Source: Lachnospiraceae bacterium 3-1
GTDB lineage: Bacteria > Bacillota > Clostridia > Lachnospirales > Lachnospiraceae
Direction of reading: 5' to 3'
Assembly (NCBI GenBank): GCA_000403255.2
Contig: KE159571.1
Coordinates: 686,636 to 750,635 of the forward strand
Length of the DNA: 64,000 nt
Shown here: positions 41,009 through 49,848 of the stretch, piece by piece
Numbering within the stretch: the stretch's first letter is position 1
How the letters are laid out: every line of letters begins with the position of its first letter
Made by a program: the position numbers and the translations under genes
The notes under the pieces: model-generated
Database searches by the model: none
Told to the model about the DNA's origin: nothing
The model's input: only the letters and a program-made list of their open reading frames with translations

Positions 41009-42555
41009 TGTTTGATGAAGAAAAAGCGGCTCATGCTGTTAATTTTATAAATTGCCTGAAACATACGAAAGGAAGATGGAGGGGGATTCCCTTTGAACTG
41101 CTCCCGTGGCAGGAGCAGATCATCCGCACTTTGTTCGGCACGGTCAAGGAGAATGGATACCGACAGTACAATACCTGTTACTGTGAGATTCCAAAGAAAA
41201 ATGGAAAGTCTGAACTGGCGGCGGCTGTTGCCCTTTATATGACCTGCGGCGATGGAGAATGGGGAGCAGAAGTGTACGGCTGCGCTTCTGACCGTCAGCA
41301 GGCTTCCATCGTATTTGATGTGGCTGTGGATATGGTGGATCAATGTCCGGCGCTGAAAAAAAGGATTAAGCCTGTCATGTCCGTGAAGCGTCTTGTGTAT
41401 AAGCCGACTAACAGTTTTTATCAGGTACTGTCGGCAGAAGCCTATACAAAGCATGGCTTGAATGTCCATGCGGTCATTTTTGACGAGCTGCACGCACAGC
41501 CGAACAGGGAGCTGTTTGATGTCATGACAAAAGGCTCCGGCGATGCCAGAACGCAGCCATTATTTTTTCTGATTACGACAGCCGGAACAGACAGGAATTC
41601 CGTTTGTTTTGAACAGCATCAGAAGGCGGTGGACATCATGGAGGGCAGGAAGATTGATCCGACCTTTTACCCTGTCATTTACGGCGCTTCAGATGATGAG
41701 GACTGGACGAAAGAGGAAACGTGGTTTAAAGCGAATCCTTCCCTCGGATATACGATTGATCTGGAAAAGGTACAGAACGCTTATATCAGTGCGAGGGAGA
41801 ATGCTGCAGAGGAAAATGTGTTCCGGCAGCTTCGCTTGAATCAGTGGGTAAAGCAGAGTACCCGCTGGATGCAGATGGATAAGTGGGATGCCTGTGCGTT
41901 TCCGGTAGAGGAGGATGAGCTTGCCGGAAGGGAATGTTACGGCGGTCTTGACCTTTCCAGTTCCACGGATATCACGGCATTTGTGCTTGTATTCCCTCCG
42001 AGAAATGATGAGGAAAAATATATTATTTTGCCGTTCTGCTGGATTCCGGAAGAAAATATGCGGCTCCGAGTCCGGAGGGATCATGTGCCTTACGATGTGT
42101 GGGCAATGGAGGGATGCCTGCAGACTACGGAAGGGAATGTCATCCACTATGGATTCATTGAGCAGTTCATTGAAAAACTCGGCATGAAATACCATATCAA
42201 GGAAATCGCCTTTGACCGTTGGGGTGCAGTCCAGATGGTGCAGAATTTGGAGGGCATGGGATTTACGGTTGTCCCTTTCGGACAGGGATATAAGGATATG
42301 AGTCCGCCGACAAAGGAACTGATGAAGCTGACGCTGGAACAGCGGATCGCCCACGGCGGTCATAAAGTGCTGCGGTGGATGATGGATAACGTGTTCGTGC
42401 GGCAGGACCCGGCGGGAAATATCAAAATGGATAAGGAAAAATCCACGGAGAAGATTGATGCCGCAGTTGCCACGGTCATGGCGCTTGACCGTGCAATCCG
42501 TCATGGCGGGGGCGAAGGAAGCGTTTATGATGACCGGGGTATTCTGGTGTTTTAA
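41008..42555 (+). CDS. Terminase large subunit
   Basis: A 515-residue packaging motor-nuclease. The ATPase has Walker A EIPKKNGKSELAAAVAL (about 66-82) and Walker B VIFDELHAQPNRELFD (about 156-171); the RNase H-like nuclease has the acidic GGLDLSSSTDITAFVL (about 313-328) and further acidic residues near DAAVATVMALDRA. The GTG start overlaps the TerS stop. In most HK97-type phages portal follows directly; here a YdeI-like gene intervenes. Confidence 0.95.
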   Translation: MFDEEKAAHAVNFINCLKHTKGRWRGIPFELLPWQEQIIRTLFGTVKENGYRQYNTCYCEIPKKNGKSELAAAVALYMTCGDGEWGAEVYGCASDRQQASIVFDVAVDMVDQCPALKKRIKPVMSVKRLVYKPTNSFYQVLSAEAYTKHGLNVHAVIFDELHAQPNRELFDVMTKGSGDARTQPLFFLITTAGTDRNSVCFEQHQKAVDIMEGRKIDPTFYPVIYGASDDEDWTKEETWFKANPSLGYTIDLEKVQNAYISARENAAEENVFRQLRLNQWVKQSTRWMQMDKWDACAFPVEEDELAGRECYGGLDLSSSTDITAFVLVFPPRNDEEKYIILPFCWIPEENMRLRVRRDHVPYDVWAMEGCLQTTEGNVIHYGFIEQFIEKLGMKYHIKEIAFDRWGAVQMVQNLEGMGFTVVPFGQGYKDMSPPTKELMKLTLEQRIAHGGHKVLRWMMDNVFVRQDPAGNIKMDKEKSTEKIDAAVATVMALDRAIRHGGGEGSVYDDRGILVF

Positions 42556-42566
42556 CGAAGTTCAAA

Positions 42567-42595
42567 TTGAAAAGTCAGGGCTTCTATGGTATGCT
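42567..42595 (+). promoter_or_regulatory. Promoter of the YdeI-like cargo gene
   Basis: TTGAAA (42567-42572) and TATGCT (42590-42595) are 17 bp apart, immediately after the terminase stop and 37 bp before the cargo gene start. Confidence 0.7.
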
Positions 42596-42631
42596 GTTTC
42601 TCGGATTAATTTGTGAAAGGGAAATTTTACT

Positions 42632-43207
42632 ATGAATTTTGGAAATCTTCTTCCAGCCCAAAACCGTGATGAATTACGGCAGTGGCTGATAGAAAACCAT
42701 AATAAAGAGAAAGAATGTTGGGTAGTTGTTAAGCGTGGTCGCCCGGTTGATGATGGTACATTCTGGTATATTGATGCGGTTGAGGAAGCCATGTGTTTCG
42801 GTTGGATTGACAGTACCACAAAGAAAATGGATAATGGCATAACAGCACAAAGGCTGGCTCCGAGAAGAAAAGGAAGTTTATGGTCTGAACTGAATAAAGA
42901 ACGCTGCAGGAGGATGGAACGGTTAGGGCGCATGACGGACGCTGGCAGGGCGGTTTTGCCGGATATGTCAGATAAGGGATTTGTGATTGATAAGGATATT
43001 TTGGATGCACTAAAAGCGGATGATGAAATTTGGGATAATTTTCAGAAGTTTCCGCCATTATATCAGCGGGTACGAATCGATACGATTCAGATTAAAAAGA
43101 AACAGCCGGAATTGTTTAACAGTCGGCTGCAGAAATTATTGGATAATACGAAAAAGGGTGTTATGTATGGAGAATGGAATGATAATGGGCGTTTAACAGA
43201 AAATTGA
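42632..43207 (+). CDS. YdeI/OmpD-associated family protein (moron)
   Basis: A 191-residue protein: WLIENHNKEKECWVVVKRGRP, YIDAVEEAMCFGWIDS and the C-terminal PPLYQRVRIDTIQIKKKQPE are typical of the YdeI family of uncharacterised bacterial proteins linked to stress and peptide resistance. Base use is more AT-rich than the flanking phage genes. It has its own promoter at 42567 and a strong terminator at 43244, and it sits between terminase and portal, so it is a moron acquired by the prophage and probably expressed in the lysogen. Confidence 0.88.
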   Translation: MNFGNLLPAQNRDELRQWLIENHNKEKECWVVVKRGRPVDDGTFWYIDAVEEAMCFGWIDSTTKKMDNGITAQRLAPRRKGSLWSELNKERCRRMERLGRMTDAGRAVLPDMSDKGFVIDKDILDALKADDEIWDNFQKFPPLYQRVRIDTIQIKKKQPELFNSRLQKLLDNTKKGVMYGEWNDNGRLTEN

Positions 43208-43243
43208 AAAAATATAAACATGGCAGTGTTGGGCTGATAATGG

Positions 43244-43267
43244 GCATCTCTTCGGAGGTGCTTTTTT
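43244..43267 (+). terminator. Terminator of the YdeI-like cargo gene
   Basis: GCATCTC, a TTCG tetraloop, GAGGTGC, then six T. Confidence 0.92.
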
Positions 43268-43329
43268 CGTGCCATTTTTAAATGTTTGTCATGCTGAGAA
43301 ATATTAGTTAGATAATGGAGGGATAGCAG

Positions 43330-44628
43330 ATGGGACTAAAGAGGTTTTTTGGCTTCGGTCAGGCAAGAGATAAACCGATCAATACAGCCGGAAGCGGGTA
43401 TTCGTTTATGTTCGGGAGGACAACAAGCGGCAAGCCCGTTAATGAGAGGACGGCAATGCAGACCACGGCAGTCTATGCGTGCGTGAGGATTCTGGCGGAG
43501 ACGGTAGCTTCGCTTCCGCTCCATGTATATGAATATAAAGACGGAGGAAAAAAGCTGGTTTATGACCATCCGTTATATTTTTTGCTCCACGATGAACCGA
43601 ACCCGGAGATGACTTCCTTTGTGTTCCGGGAAACGCTGATGAGCCACCTTCTGATTTGGGGAAATGCCTATGCGCAGATCGTGAGGGATGGAAGCGGAAG
43701 GGTGCTTGGGCTGTATCCGCTTCTCCCCAACAAGATGGATGTGGACAGGGATAACCGTGGTCGGATTTATTACGTGTATTCGAGGGATACCAACGAGAAT
43801 CCCATGTTCAAGGATTCTGGGGATATCAAACTGCGGGCGGAGGATGTGCTTCATATTCCGGGACTTGGTTTTGACGGCTTGATCGGGTACTCCCCGATTG
43901 CAATGGCAAAAAATGCCGTGGGCATGACGCTTGCCTGCGAGGAGTACGGTGCGAGCTTCTTTGCCAACGGTGCGAATCCCGGCGGTGTGCTGGAGCATCC
44001 CGGCGTCCTGAAAGACCCGTCAAAGGTCAGGGAGTCTTGGAATTCCGTCTATAGGGGTACCAATAATGCCCATAAGATTGCCGTACTGGAGGAGGGCATG
44101 AAGTACCAGCAGATCGGGATACCGCCAGAGGAAGCACAGTTTCTGGAAACAAGAAAATTCCAGATCAATGAGATCGCAAGGCTGTACCGCATCCCTCCCC
44201 ATATGGTGGGAGATTTGGAAAAATCAAGTTTTTCCAATATTGAGCAGCAGTCATTGGAGTTTGTGAAATATACGCTTGACCCGTGGGTGATCCGGTGGGA
44301 GCAGTCGCTTCAGAAAGCACTCCTGCTTCCGGGCGAGAAAAACAAATATTTTATCAAGCTGAATGTGGACGGCCTGCTCCGGGGCGATTACCAGTCCCGT
44401 ATGAACGGGTATGCCACGGGCCGGCAGAACGGGTGGTTTTCCGCCAACGATATCCGTGAGATGGAGAACATGAATCCGATTTCGGATGAGGAAGGCGGCA
44501 ACCTGTACCTGATCAATGGTGCGATGACGAAACTTGCAGATGCCGGGATGTTTGCGGGAGACGGGCAGACGGAGAAAACCGGGCAGGAGCCTCCGGCACA
44601 AAATCAAAGAAAGAGAGGCAAGCGATGA
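43330..44628 (+). CDS. Phage portal protein (HK97 family)
   Basis: A 432-residue portal. Recognisable blocks are VNERTAMQTTAVYACVRILAETVASLPLHVYEY, HLLIWGNAYAQIVRD, GLYPLLPNKMDV, IPGLGFDGLIGYSPI and RIPPHMVGDLEKSSFSNIEQQ. It forms the dodecameric vertex channel for DNA packaging. GGAGGGATAGCAG precedes the ATG. Its stop overlaps the protease start by 4 bp. Confidence 0.96.
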   Translation: MGLKRFFGFGQARDKPINTAGSGYSFMFGRTTSGKPVNERTAMQTTAVYACVRILAETVASLPLHVYEYKDGGKKLVYDHPLYFLLHDEPNPEMTSFVFRETLMSHLLIWGNAYAQIVRDGSGRVLGLYPLLPNKMDVDRDNRGRIYYVYSRDTNENPMFKDSGDIKLRAEDVLHIPGLGFDGLIGYSPIAMAKNAVGMTLACEEYGASFFANGANPGGVLEHPGVLKDPSKVRESWNSVYRGTNNAHKIAVLEEGMKYQQIGIPPEEAQFLETRKFQINEIARLYRIPPHMVGDLEKSSFSNIEQQSLEFVKYTLDPWVIRWEQSLQKALLLPGEKNKYFIKLNVDGLLRGDYQSRMNGYATGRQNGWFSANDIREMENMNPISDEEGGNLYLINGAMTKLADAGMFAGDGQTEKTGQEPPAQNQRKRGKR

Positions 44629-45401
44629 AACGGAAGTTTTGGAATTGGGTAAAAAATGAGGGCGGTCTTTCCACGGAGAGAACGCTCTTTTTAAGCGGGG
44701 AGATTTCGGATGAGACATGGTATGGGGATGAAGTCACTCCCAAGCTGTTTAAGGATGAACTGTATGCCGGGGAAGGGGACATCACAGTATGGCTGAATTC
44801 TCCGGGCGGGGATGTGTTTGCGGCGGCGCAGATCTACAATATGCTCCGTAACTACAAGGGGAACGTGACCATTAAGATTGACGGTCTTGCTGCATCGGCG
44901 GCGTCCGTCATTGCGATGGCAGGGAATACCGTTCTCGTATCCCCCGTGGCGATGATGATGATCCACAATCCGGCTACTCTGGCAGTCGGCAATGCAAAAG
45001 ATATGGAGAGAGCAATTGCCATGCTGAATGAAGTCAAGGAATCCATTCTGAATGCTTATGAGGGGAAGACAGGGCTTTCCCGTGCAAGGCTCTCCCACAT
45101 GATGGATGATGAGACTTGGTTTAACGCAAAGAAAGCGGTGGAGCTTGGGTTTGCGGATAAGATTCTGTTTGATTCCGGCGATTCGGAAGAAGAAAAGTCT
45201 CCGAAGGAGCCGAAGGATGCAGTGGAAAAAGCGGATGGGGGAGGGGAAGACGGGAAGAAAAAGAAGCTCCCGTTCCAGCAGGATTCCGTGATGTTTTCAC
45301 GGAAAGCCATGAATGATTCCTTTCTTTCTAAGGTTTCGGATAAGAAGCCGATGGTACCTGTTGACCAGTTAGAAAAGAGACTGAGTCTCTTAACACATTG
45401 A
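44625..45401 (+). CDS. ClpP-related head maturation protease
   Basis: A 258-residue S14-type prohead protease. The fold markers are ITVWLNSPGGDVFAAAQIYN, the nucleophile region IDGLAASAASVIAMAGN (Ser in SAAS) and VAMMMIHNPA with the catalytic His, then the Asp-containing helix KESILNAYEGKTGLSRARL. The C-terminal 60 residues are a charged tail. It removes the capsid scaffold domain. ClpP-type proteases are the usual partner of portal and HK97 capsid in Firmicutes phages. Confidence 0.95.
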   Translation: MKRKFWNWVKNEGGLSTERTLFLSGEISDETWYGDEVTPKLFKDELYAGEGDITVWLNSPGGDVFAAAQIYNMLRNYKGNVTIKIDGLAASAASVIAMAGNTVLVSPVAMMMIHNPATLAVGNAKDMERAIAMLNEVKESILNAYEGKTGLSRARLSHMMDDETWFNAKKAVELGFADKILFDSGDSEEEKSPKEPKDAVEKADGGGEDGKKKKLPFQQDSVMFSRKAMNDSFLSKVSDKKPMVPVDQLEKRLSLLTH

Positions 45402-45417
45402 AGGAGGACGAAATAAT

Positions 45418-46623
45418 ATGAGTAAGGTATTGGAACTGAGGGAAAAAAGGGCGAAGGCATGGGAAGCGGCGAAGAAGTTTCTGGATGCCAAGAGGACGGC
45501 GGACGGGTTTGTATCCGTTGAGGATGCGGCGGCATATGACCGGATGGAAGCCGATGTGGTCAATCTTGGAAAGGAGATCGAGAGGCTGGAACGTCAGGCT
45601 ACCATTGATGCGGAACTGGCAAGGGCAACCAGCAAGCCGATCACAAACCAGCCGAATGGCAGGATTGACGGCGAGACAAAAACAGGAAGGGCATCGGATG
45701 AGTATAAGAGAGCGTTCTGGAACGGTATGAGGAACAGGATTTCCTATGATGTCCAGAACGCTCTTTCCATTGGCACGGATTCCGAGGGCGGTTATCTCGT
45801 GCCGGATGAATACGAGAAGAAGCTGGTGGAGGCGCTGCAGGATGAGGTATTCTTCAGAAGCCTTGCGACTGTGATCCGCACTTCCAGCGGTGACCGTAAG
45901 ATTCCGATTGTGACGAGCAAGGGCGAAGCGGCATGGATCGATGAGGGCGGGCAGTTCCCGGAAAGCGATGACAGCTTCGGGCAGACTTCCATCGGTGCTT
46001 ATAAGCTGGCTACCATGATCAAGGTGTCTGATGAGCTTCTGAATGATTCGGTGTTTAACATCGAGCAGTATATCTCTAAGGAATTCGGGCGCAGGATCGG
46101 CACGAAGGAGGAAGAGGCGTTCTTTATCGGTGACGGCCAGGGCAAGCCTGTCGGATTGTTCAATGCCGCGGGCGGTGCGGAGACAGGGGTGACTGCGGCT
46201 TCCACGAGTATTACGTTTGATGATGTCATGGATCTGTATTATTCCCTCCGTGCGCCTTACCGCAATAAGGCATCGTGGCTTCTGAACGATTCCACGGTCA
46301 AGGCGCTCCGCAAGCTGAAGGACAGCAACGGGAATTATATCTGGCAGCCGAGCGTGCGCGAGGGTGAGCCAGACAGAATTTTAAACCGCCCGTACCGTAC
46401 TTCCATCTATGTGCCGGAACTTGCGGAAGGAAACCGTGTCATGGCATTCGGCGATTACAGCTATTATTGGATCGCTGACCGTCAGGGCAGGAGTTTCAAG
46501 CGGCTGAATGAGCTGTATGCTGCCACAGGGCAGGTAGGTTTTCTCGCCTGTGAGCGTGTGGACGGCAAGCTGATTCTTTCCGAAGCCGTCAAGACACTGG
46601 ATGTGAAGGCGAAGACAACTTAA
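45418..46623 (+). CDS. Major capsid protein (HK97 fold)
   Basis: A 401-residue precursor. The N-terminal coiled coil (about 1-75: LREKRAKAWEAAKKFLDAKR, then LGKEIERLERQATIDAEL) is the delta/scaffold domain cut off by the protease. The mature core includes SEGGYLVPDEYEKKLVEAL, GEAAWIDEGGQFPESDDSFGQ and EEEAFFIGDGQGKPVGLF. AAGGAGG precedes the ATG. Confidence 0.97.
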   Translation: MSKVLELREKRAKAWEAAKKFLDAKRTADGFVSVEDAAAYDRMEADVVNLGKEIERLERQATIDAELARATSKPITNQPNGRIDGETKTGRASDEYKRAFWNGMRNRISYDVQNALSIGTDSEGGYLVPDEYEKKLVEALQDEVFFRSLATVIRTSSGDRKIPIVTSKGEAAWIDEGGQFPESDDSFGQTSIGAYKLATMIKVSDELLNDSVFNIEQYISKEFGRRIGTKEEEAFFIGDGQGKPVGLFNAAGGAETGVTAASTSITFDDVMDLYYSLRAPYRNKASWLLNDSTVKALRKLKDSNGNYIWQPSVREGEPDRILNRPYRTSIYVPELAEGNRVMAFGDYSYYWIADRQGRSFKRLNELYAATGQVGFLACERVDGKLILSEAVKTLDVKAKTT

Positions 46624-46639
46624 TAGGGAGGCGGCAGGA

Positions 46640-46915
46640 ATGGTGGTAACACTGAAGGAAGCCAAGCAGTATCTGAGGGTTGACTCGTCCGATGAGGACG
46701 AGTCAATCGTCCAGTTCATGTGTACTGCAGAGTGTCTGATTCTGGATGTGAGCCGGAGGTCTGCGGAGGAACTGGAAGCATATGAGGATATCGTCAGGAC
46801 GGCGGAGCTTTATGCTATTGCTTATCTTTATGAGCATCGGGAGGAAGCCAACCACAGGGCAATGACGGAAACGCTCAAGTATCTGCTGTTCTCCGTGCGG
46901 AAGGAGGCATTCTGA
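46640..46915 (+). CDS. Head-tail connector (gp6-like)
   Basis: A 91-residue helical protein (VTLKEAKQYLRVDSSDEDESIVQF) of the HK97 gp6/phage gp6-like connector family, which forms the ring below the portal. Its stop overlaps the next start (TGATG). Confidence 0.92.
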   Translation: MVVTLKEAKQYLRVDSSDEDESIVQFMCTAECLILDVSRRSAEELEAYEDIVRTAELYAIAYLYEHREEANHRAMTETLKYLLFSVRKEAF

Positions 46916-47244
46916 TGATCGAGATGATGCGGGATCGAATTACGTTCCAGAGAAGCGAAGCCGGGGCGGATAAGAACGGAAACCACGTTTTGAATTGGGC
47001 GGACTACTATTCCTGCGCCGCCTATGTCAATAACCTGTCGGGAAAGGAATATTGGGAGGCAGCACAAGTCAATGCACAGACAGAAATTAATTTTGTCATC
47101 CGGCATTGCTCAGAAGTGGCTGTCATGGATACGGAGCATTACCGCATCCTGTTCAGGGGGCGGATTTATAATATTTCTTTCATCGACAACGTGCAGTATA
47201 AAAATAAAACCGTGAAAATCCGGGCGGCGCTGGTAAAGAGGTGA
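46915..47244 (+). CDS. Head closure protein (SPP1 gp16-like)
   Basis: A 109-residue beta-barrel head-tail joining protein: MRDRITFQRSEAGADKNGNH and EYWEAAQVNAQTEINFVIR, with HYRILFRGRIYNISFIDNVQYKN at the end, match the phage head closure family that seals the connector. AAGGAGG precedes the start. Confidence 0.93.
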   Translation: MIEMMRDRITFQRSEAGADKNGNHVLNWADYYSCAAYVNNLSGKEYWEAAQVNAQTEINFVIRHCSEVAVMDTEHYRILFRGRIYNISFIDNVQYKNKTVKIRAALVKR

Positions 47245-47250
47245 GGGAAT

Positions 47251-47634
47251 ATGGCGGGAGAAAGGGTAAGCGTTGATGTGATGGCGGATGCCATAATGGA
47301 AGGACTGCTGGAATATGCCGACCTCGCTTCGGATACAGTCAAGGAAGCGGTGACGGAATCGGCGAAGATGGTAAAAAAGGAAATACAGGCCGGTGCGCCA
47401 TCCCGGACGGGGAAGTATAAGAAAAGCTGGACGGCAAAAAAGACAAAGGAGAGCAGCAATGGGCTTGTCATTACGATGCATTCGAAAGACCGCTACCAGA
47501 TCGCACATCTTCTGGAGCATGGCCATGCCAAGCGCGGGGGCGGAAGGGTGGCTGCCATACCCCACATTGCTCCGGCGGAATCAAAGGGGGAGAAAGAACT
47601 GCTGGAACGGATAGAGAAGGGACTGAAGCCATGA
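47251..47634 (+). CDS. HK97-gp10 type tail-completion protein
   Basis: A 127-residue protein with AGAPSRTGKYKKSWTAKK and HLLEHGHAKRGGGRVAAIPHI, the signature of HK97 gp10 family proteins at the head-tail interface. Its stop overlaps the next start (ATGA). Confidence 0.93.
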   Translation: MAGERVSVDVMADAIMEGLLEYADLASDTVKEAVTESAKMVKKEIQAGAPSRTGKYKKSWTAKKTKESSNGLVITMHSKDRYQIAHLLEHGHAKRGGGRVAAIPHIAPAESKGEKELLERIEKGLKP

Positions 47635-47948
47635 CGCATGAAGAAGTAATGGAAATGCTGGAGAAGATGGGAATCCCGTTTGCGTATGACCATTTCGCGG
47701 AGGGGGAATCACCGGAGCCGCCGTTTGTGGTATTCCTCTACCCGAACAGCAGCCATTTTGCGGCGGATGGGAAGGTGTATTTCAAAGTGCGCCGTCTGAA
47801 CATAGAACTCTATACGGATATAAAGGATGTCGGCTTGGAGGAACAGGTCGAGGCTGTTCTTGACGGATGCGGTATTTTTTATGAAAAAAGCGAAGTATGG
47901 ATTGAGTCGGAGAAACTCTATGAAGTGCTTTATGAGATGGAGGTATAG
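47631..47948 (+). CDS. Probable tail terminator protein
   Basis: A 105-residue protein in the conserved slot between gp10-like and major tail proteins. MTHEEVMEMLEKMGIPFAYD, PPFVVFLYPNSSHFAADGKVY and YTDIKDVGLEEQVEAVLDGCG fit tail terminator-like proteins that cap the tail tube. The assignment rests on position and length as much as sequence. Confidence 0.8.
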   Translation: MTHEEVMEMLEKMGIPFAYDHFAEGESPEPPFVVFLYPNSSHFAADGKVYFKVRRLNIELYTDIKDVGLEEQVEAVLDGCGIFYEKSEVWIESEKLYEVLYEMEV

Positions 47949-47950
47949 GA

Positions 47951-48550
47951 ATGCCAAATAAGAAGAATAAAGTAAAATTCAATATCTGCAATGTCCACTA
48001 TGCGCCGATCACGGCGGCGGAGGACGGGACGGTAACATTTGTTGCGCCTGTAGCGATGCCCGGTGCGGTTTCCATCAGCATGGACCCGACAGGGGAGCCG
48101 GAATCGTTTTATGCGGATGGCGTGGAATATTATGTGATCAATAACAATCAGGGGTATGACGGCGATCTGGAGCTTGCCATGATACCGGAATCTTTCAGGA
48201 CGGATATCCTGAAAGAAGAAGCGGACGCCAATCAGGTGCTGGTGGAGAATGCAAACAGCGAGACGGGCAGTTTTGCGCTCCTGTTTGAGTTTGACGGGGA
48301 TATCCGCAAAATCCGCCATGTACTGTATAACTGTTCCGCTTCCCGTCCTTCCATTGAGTCAAAGACGAATGAAGAGGATAAGGAAGTTCAGACGGAAACG
48401 CTGACCGTAAAGGCAAGGCCGCTGGCAAACGGATATGTGAAAGCAAAGACCGGGGATTCCACTACGGAAACAGTCTACAATAATTGGTACAAATCGGTTT
48501 ATGAGCCGAATGCGGAAGTGCAGACGGCTTCTGATGAAACGGGGGAGTAA
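47951..48550 (+). CDS. Major tail protein (phi13 family)
   Basis: A 199-residue tail tube protein (KVKFNICNVHYAPITAAEDG, then AVSISMDPTGEPESFYADG and RKIRHVLYNCSASRPSI) of the phi13-type major tail family. GGAGG is upstream of the start. It polymerises into the tail tube of a siphovirus. Confidence 0.93.
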   Translation: MPNKKNKVKFNICNVHYAPITAAEDGTVTFVAPVAMPGAVSISMDPTGEPESFYADGVEYYVINNNQGYDGDLELAMIPESFRTDILKEEADANQVLVENANSETGSFALLFEFDGDIRKIRHVLYNCSASRPSIESKTNEEDKEVQTETLTVKARPLANGYVKAKTGDSTTETVYNNWYKSVYEPNAEVQTASDETGE

Positions 48551-48565
48551 GGGAGGAAGGAAAGG

Positions 48566-48943
48566 ATGAGCATTATTAAGAAAATCGAGATAGACGGGCA
48601 TCAGGTGGCATTTAAGGCCAGTGCGGCGATTCCCCGGATTTACAGGCTGAAATTCCAGCGGGATATTTATAAGGATCTGCGTGTGCTGGAAAAGAGCGTG
48701 GGAGGGCAGAAGGAAGAGGAGAGCAATCTTGACCTGTTCAGCTTGGAGATGTTTGAGAATATCGCATTTATTATGGCGAAGCACGCTGATCCGTCTATCC
48801 CGGATACTCCGGAAGAATGGCTGGACGGGTTTAATACGTTTTCCATTTATCAGGTGCTTCCGAAGCTGATTGAGCTTTGGGGGCTGAATGTAAAAACGGA
48901 TGTGGAAGCTAAAAAAAACTTCGCCCAACAGAGCGAGAAATGA
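48566..48943 (+). CDS. Tail assembly chaperone G
   Basis: A 125-residue protein (IDGHQVAFKASAAIPRIYRLKFQRDIYKDL, with EEWLDGFNTFSIYQVLPKLIELWG near the end), the gpG-like chaperone that holds the tape measure protein before tail assembly. The heptamer AAAAAAC at 48913-48919 is in the correct X-XXY-YYZ frame, so part of the ribosomes should slip -1 and read on into the T part at 48919-49104. GGAAGG precedes the ATG. Confidence 0.92.
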   Translation: MSIIKKIEIDGHQVAFKASAAIPRIYRLKFQRDIYKDLRVLEKSVGGQKEEESNLDLFSLEMFENIAFIMAKHADPSIPDTPEEWLDGFNTFSIYQVLPKLIELWGLNVKTDVEAKKNFAQQSEK

Positions 48944-49104
48944 CAACACCGCTGTTCCTGCTCCGGTGCGTGCAGTTGGGGCTGTCCATAGCGGATTTGG
49001 AGCTTCTATCTATAGGATTAATCAACGATATGTATATCGAAAGCAGAAATGATGAGCATAAATACGCTTCACTTGCGACACAGGAGGACATGGACCGTTT
49101 TTGA
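48919..49104 (+). CDS. Tail assembly chaperone T part, read by -1 frameshift (G-T fusion)
   Basis: After slipping at AAAAAAC (48913-48919), translation would continue as LRPTEREMTTPLFLLRCVQL and on to SLATQEDMDRF, stopping at 49104. The G-T fusion would be about 179 residues (118 from G plus 61). This mirrors the G/GT arrangement of lambda and most siphophages. An ATG at 48940 that overlaps the G stop gives an alternative separate start, but it has no strong ribosome site. Confidence 0.85.
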   Translation, partial: LRPTEREMTTPLFLLRCVQLGLSIADLELLSIGLINDMYIESRNDEHKYASLATQEDMDRF

Positions 49105-49155
49105 ACGTAATCCGATAGGGAATAAGATATTTCCTACCAGATTATCGGAATTACA

Positions 49156-49184
49156 GGTGCTTTACTATGGGTATTTGATATGGT
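49156..49184 (+). promoter_or_regulatory. Possible promoter of the yjdF unit
   Basis: A TTTACT and a TATGAT about 17 bp apart lie after the tail chaperone and before the riboswitch candidate; an alternative TTGTTA box occurs near 49208. The exact promoter is uncertain. Confidence 0.4.
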
Positions 49185-49239
49185 ATGATTGATATAGTTG
49201 AAAATTTGTTAATCTAGTCGTTGCGACTTGATTATATAA

Positions 49240-49376
49240 AAACAAAGATAGAAACGCAACGTATGCAGAAATGTATACTAGAGCCGGTAGGTAGCCCGGC
49301 CGTCCTGATTATCAGGGTAAGTAACCTGCCCCTCCGGGTTGTCCGTTCTTTGTTCATTTCAATCAATTAAGGAGGG
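49240..49376 (+). ncRNA. Probable YjdF riboswitch
   Basis: The 49105-49382 stretch upstream of yjdF is non-coding and folds well: GCCGG (49283-49287)/CCGGC (49296-49300), CCTGA (49304-49308)/TCAGG (49312-49316), GTAT/ATAC pairs around 49261, and a G/C-rich segment CCTGCCCCTCCGGG near 49330. YjdF RNAs are known riboswitches directly upstream of yjdF that respond to azaaromatic compounds. The call rests mainly on this gene linkage and structure; the consensus was not aligned. Confidence 0.7.
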
Positions 49377-49382
49377 ATGGTC

Positions 49383-49799
49383 ATGGACAAAGTAAGCAGC
49401 AAATTAACGGTGTATTTTGATGATCCATTTTGGGTGGGAGTTTTTGAAAGAGTCGAAGATCGAAAACTATCCGTAGCTAAAGTAACATTTGGCGCAGAAC
49501 CAAAGGATTATGAGGTATATGACTTCATTTTAAAACACTATTTTAGTTTGCAATTTAGTCCGGCTGTGACTACTGTTGTAAAGGAAACCATAAGGAATCC
49601 CAAGAAAAGGCAGAGAGATGTAGCAAAGCAATTACGCAATACTGGAATTGGCACAAAATCGCAGCAAGCCTTGAAATTGCAGCAGGAGCAGAACAAGCAG
49701 GAATGTAAAGTGAAACGCCGAGAGTGGAAAATGGCTGAAGCAAAGCGGATGTTTGAACTGAAACAGCAGAAGAAAAAAGAGAAACATCGGGGCAGATAA
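49383..49799 (+). CDS. yjdF: YjdF family protein (DUF2992), moron
   Basis: The start at 49383 has AAGGAGGG 6 bases upstream. The 138-residue protein begins MDKVSSKLTVYFDDPFWVGVFER, carries VAKVTFGAEPKDYEVYDFIL and the highly basic C-terminal helix with NPKKRQRDVAKQL and KRREWKMAEAKRMFELKQQKK, all typical of YjdF. The protein's function is not established; it is under azaaromatic-sensing riboswitches in Firmicutes. It sits between the tail chaperone and tape measure genes with its own leader and terminator, lower GC than the neighbours, so it was acquired as an independent cassette. Confidence 0.92.
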   Translation: MDKVSSKLTVYFDDPFWVGVFERVEDRKLSVAKVTFGAEPKDYEVYDFILKHYFSLQFSPAVTTVVKETIRNPKKRQRDVAKQLRNTGIGTKSQQALKLQQEQNKQECKVKRREWKMAEAKRMFELKQQKKKEKHRGR

Positions 49800-49848
49800 T
49801 GCCCTGATGTCTTTTGAAAAAACTTAGTTAAATCATAATATTACATAG

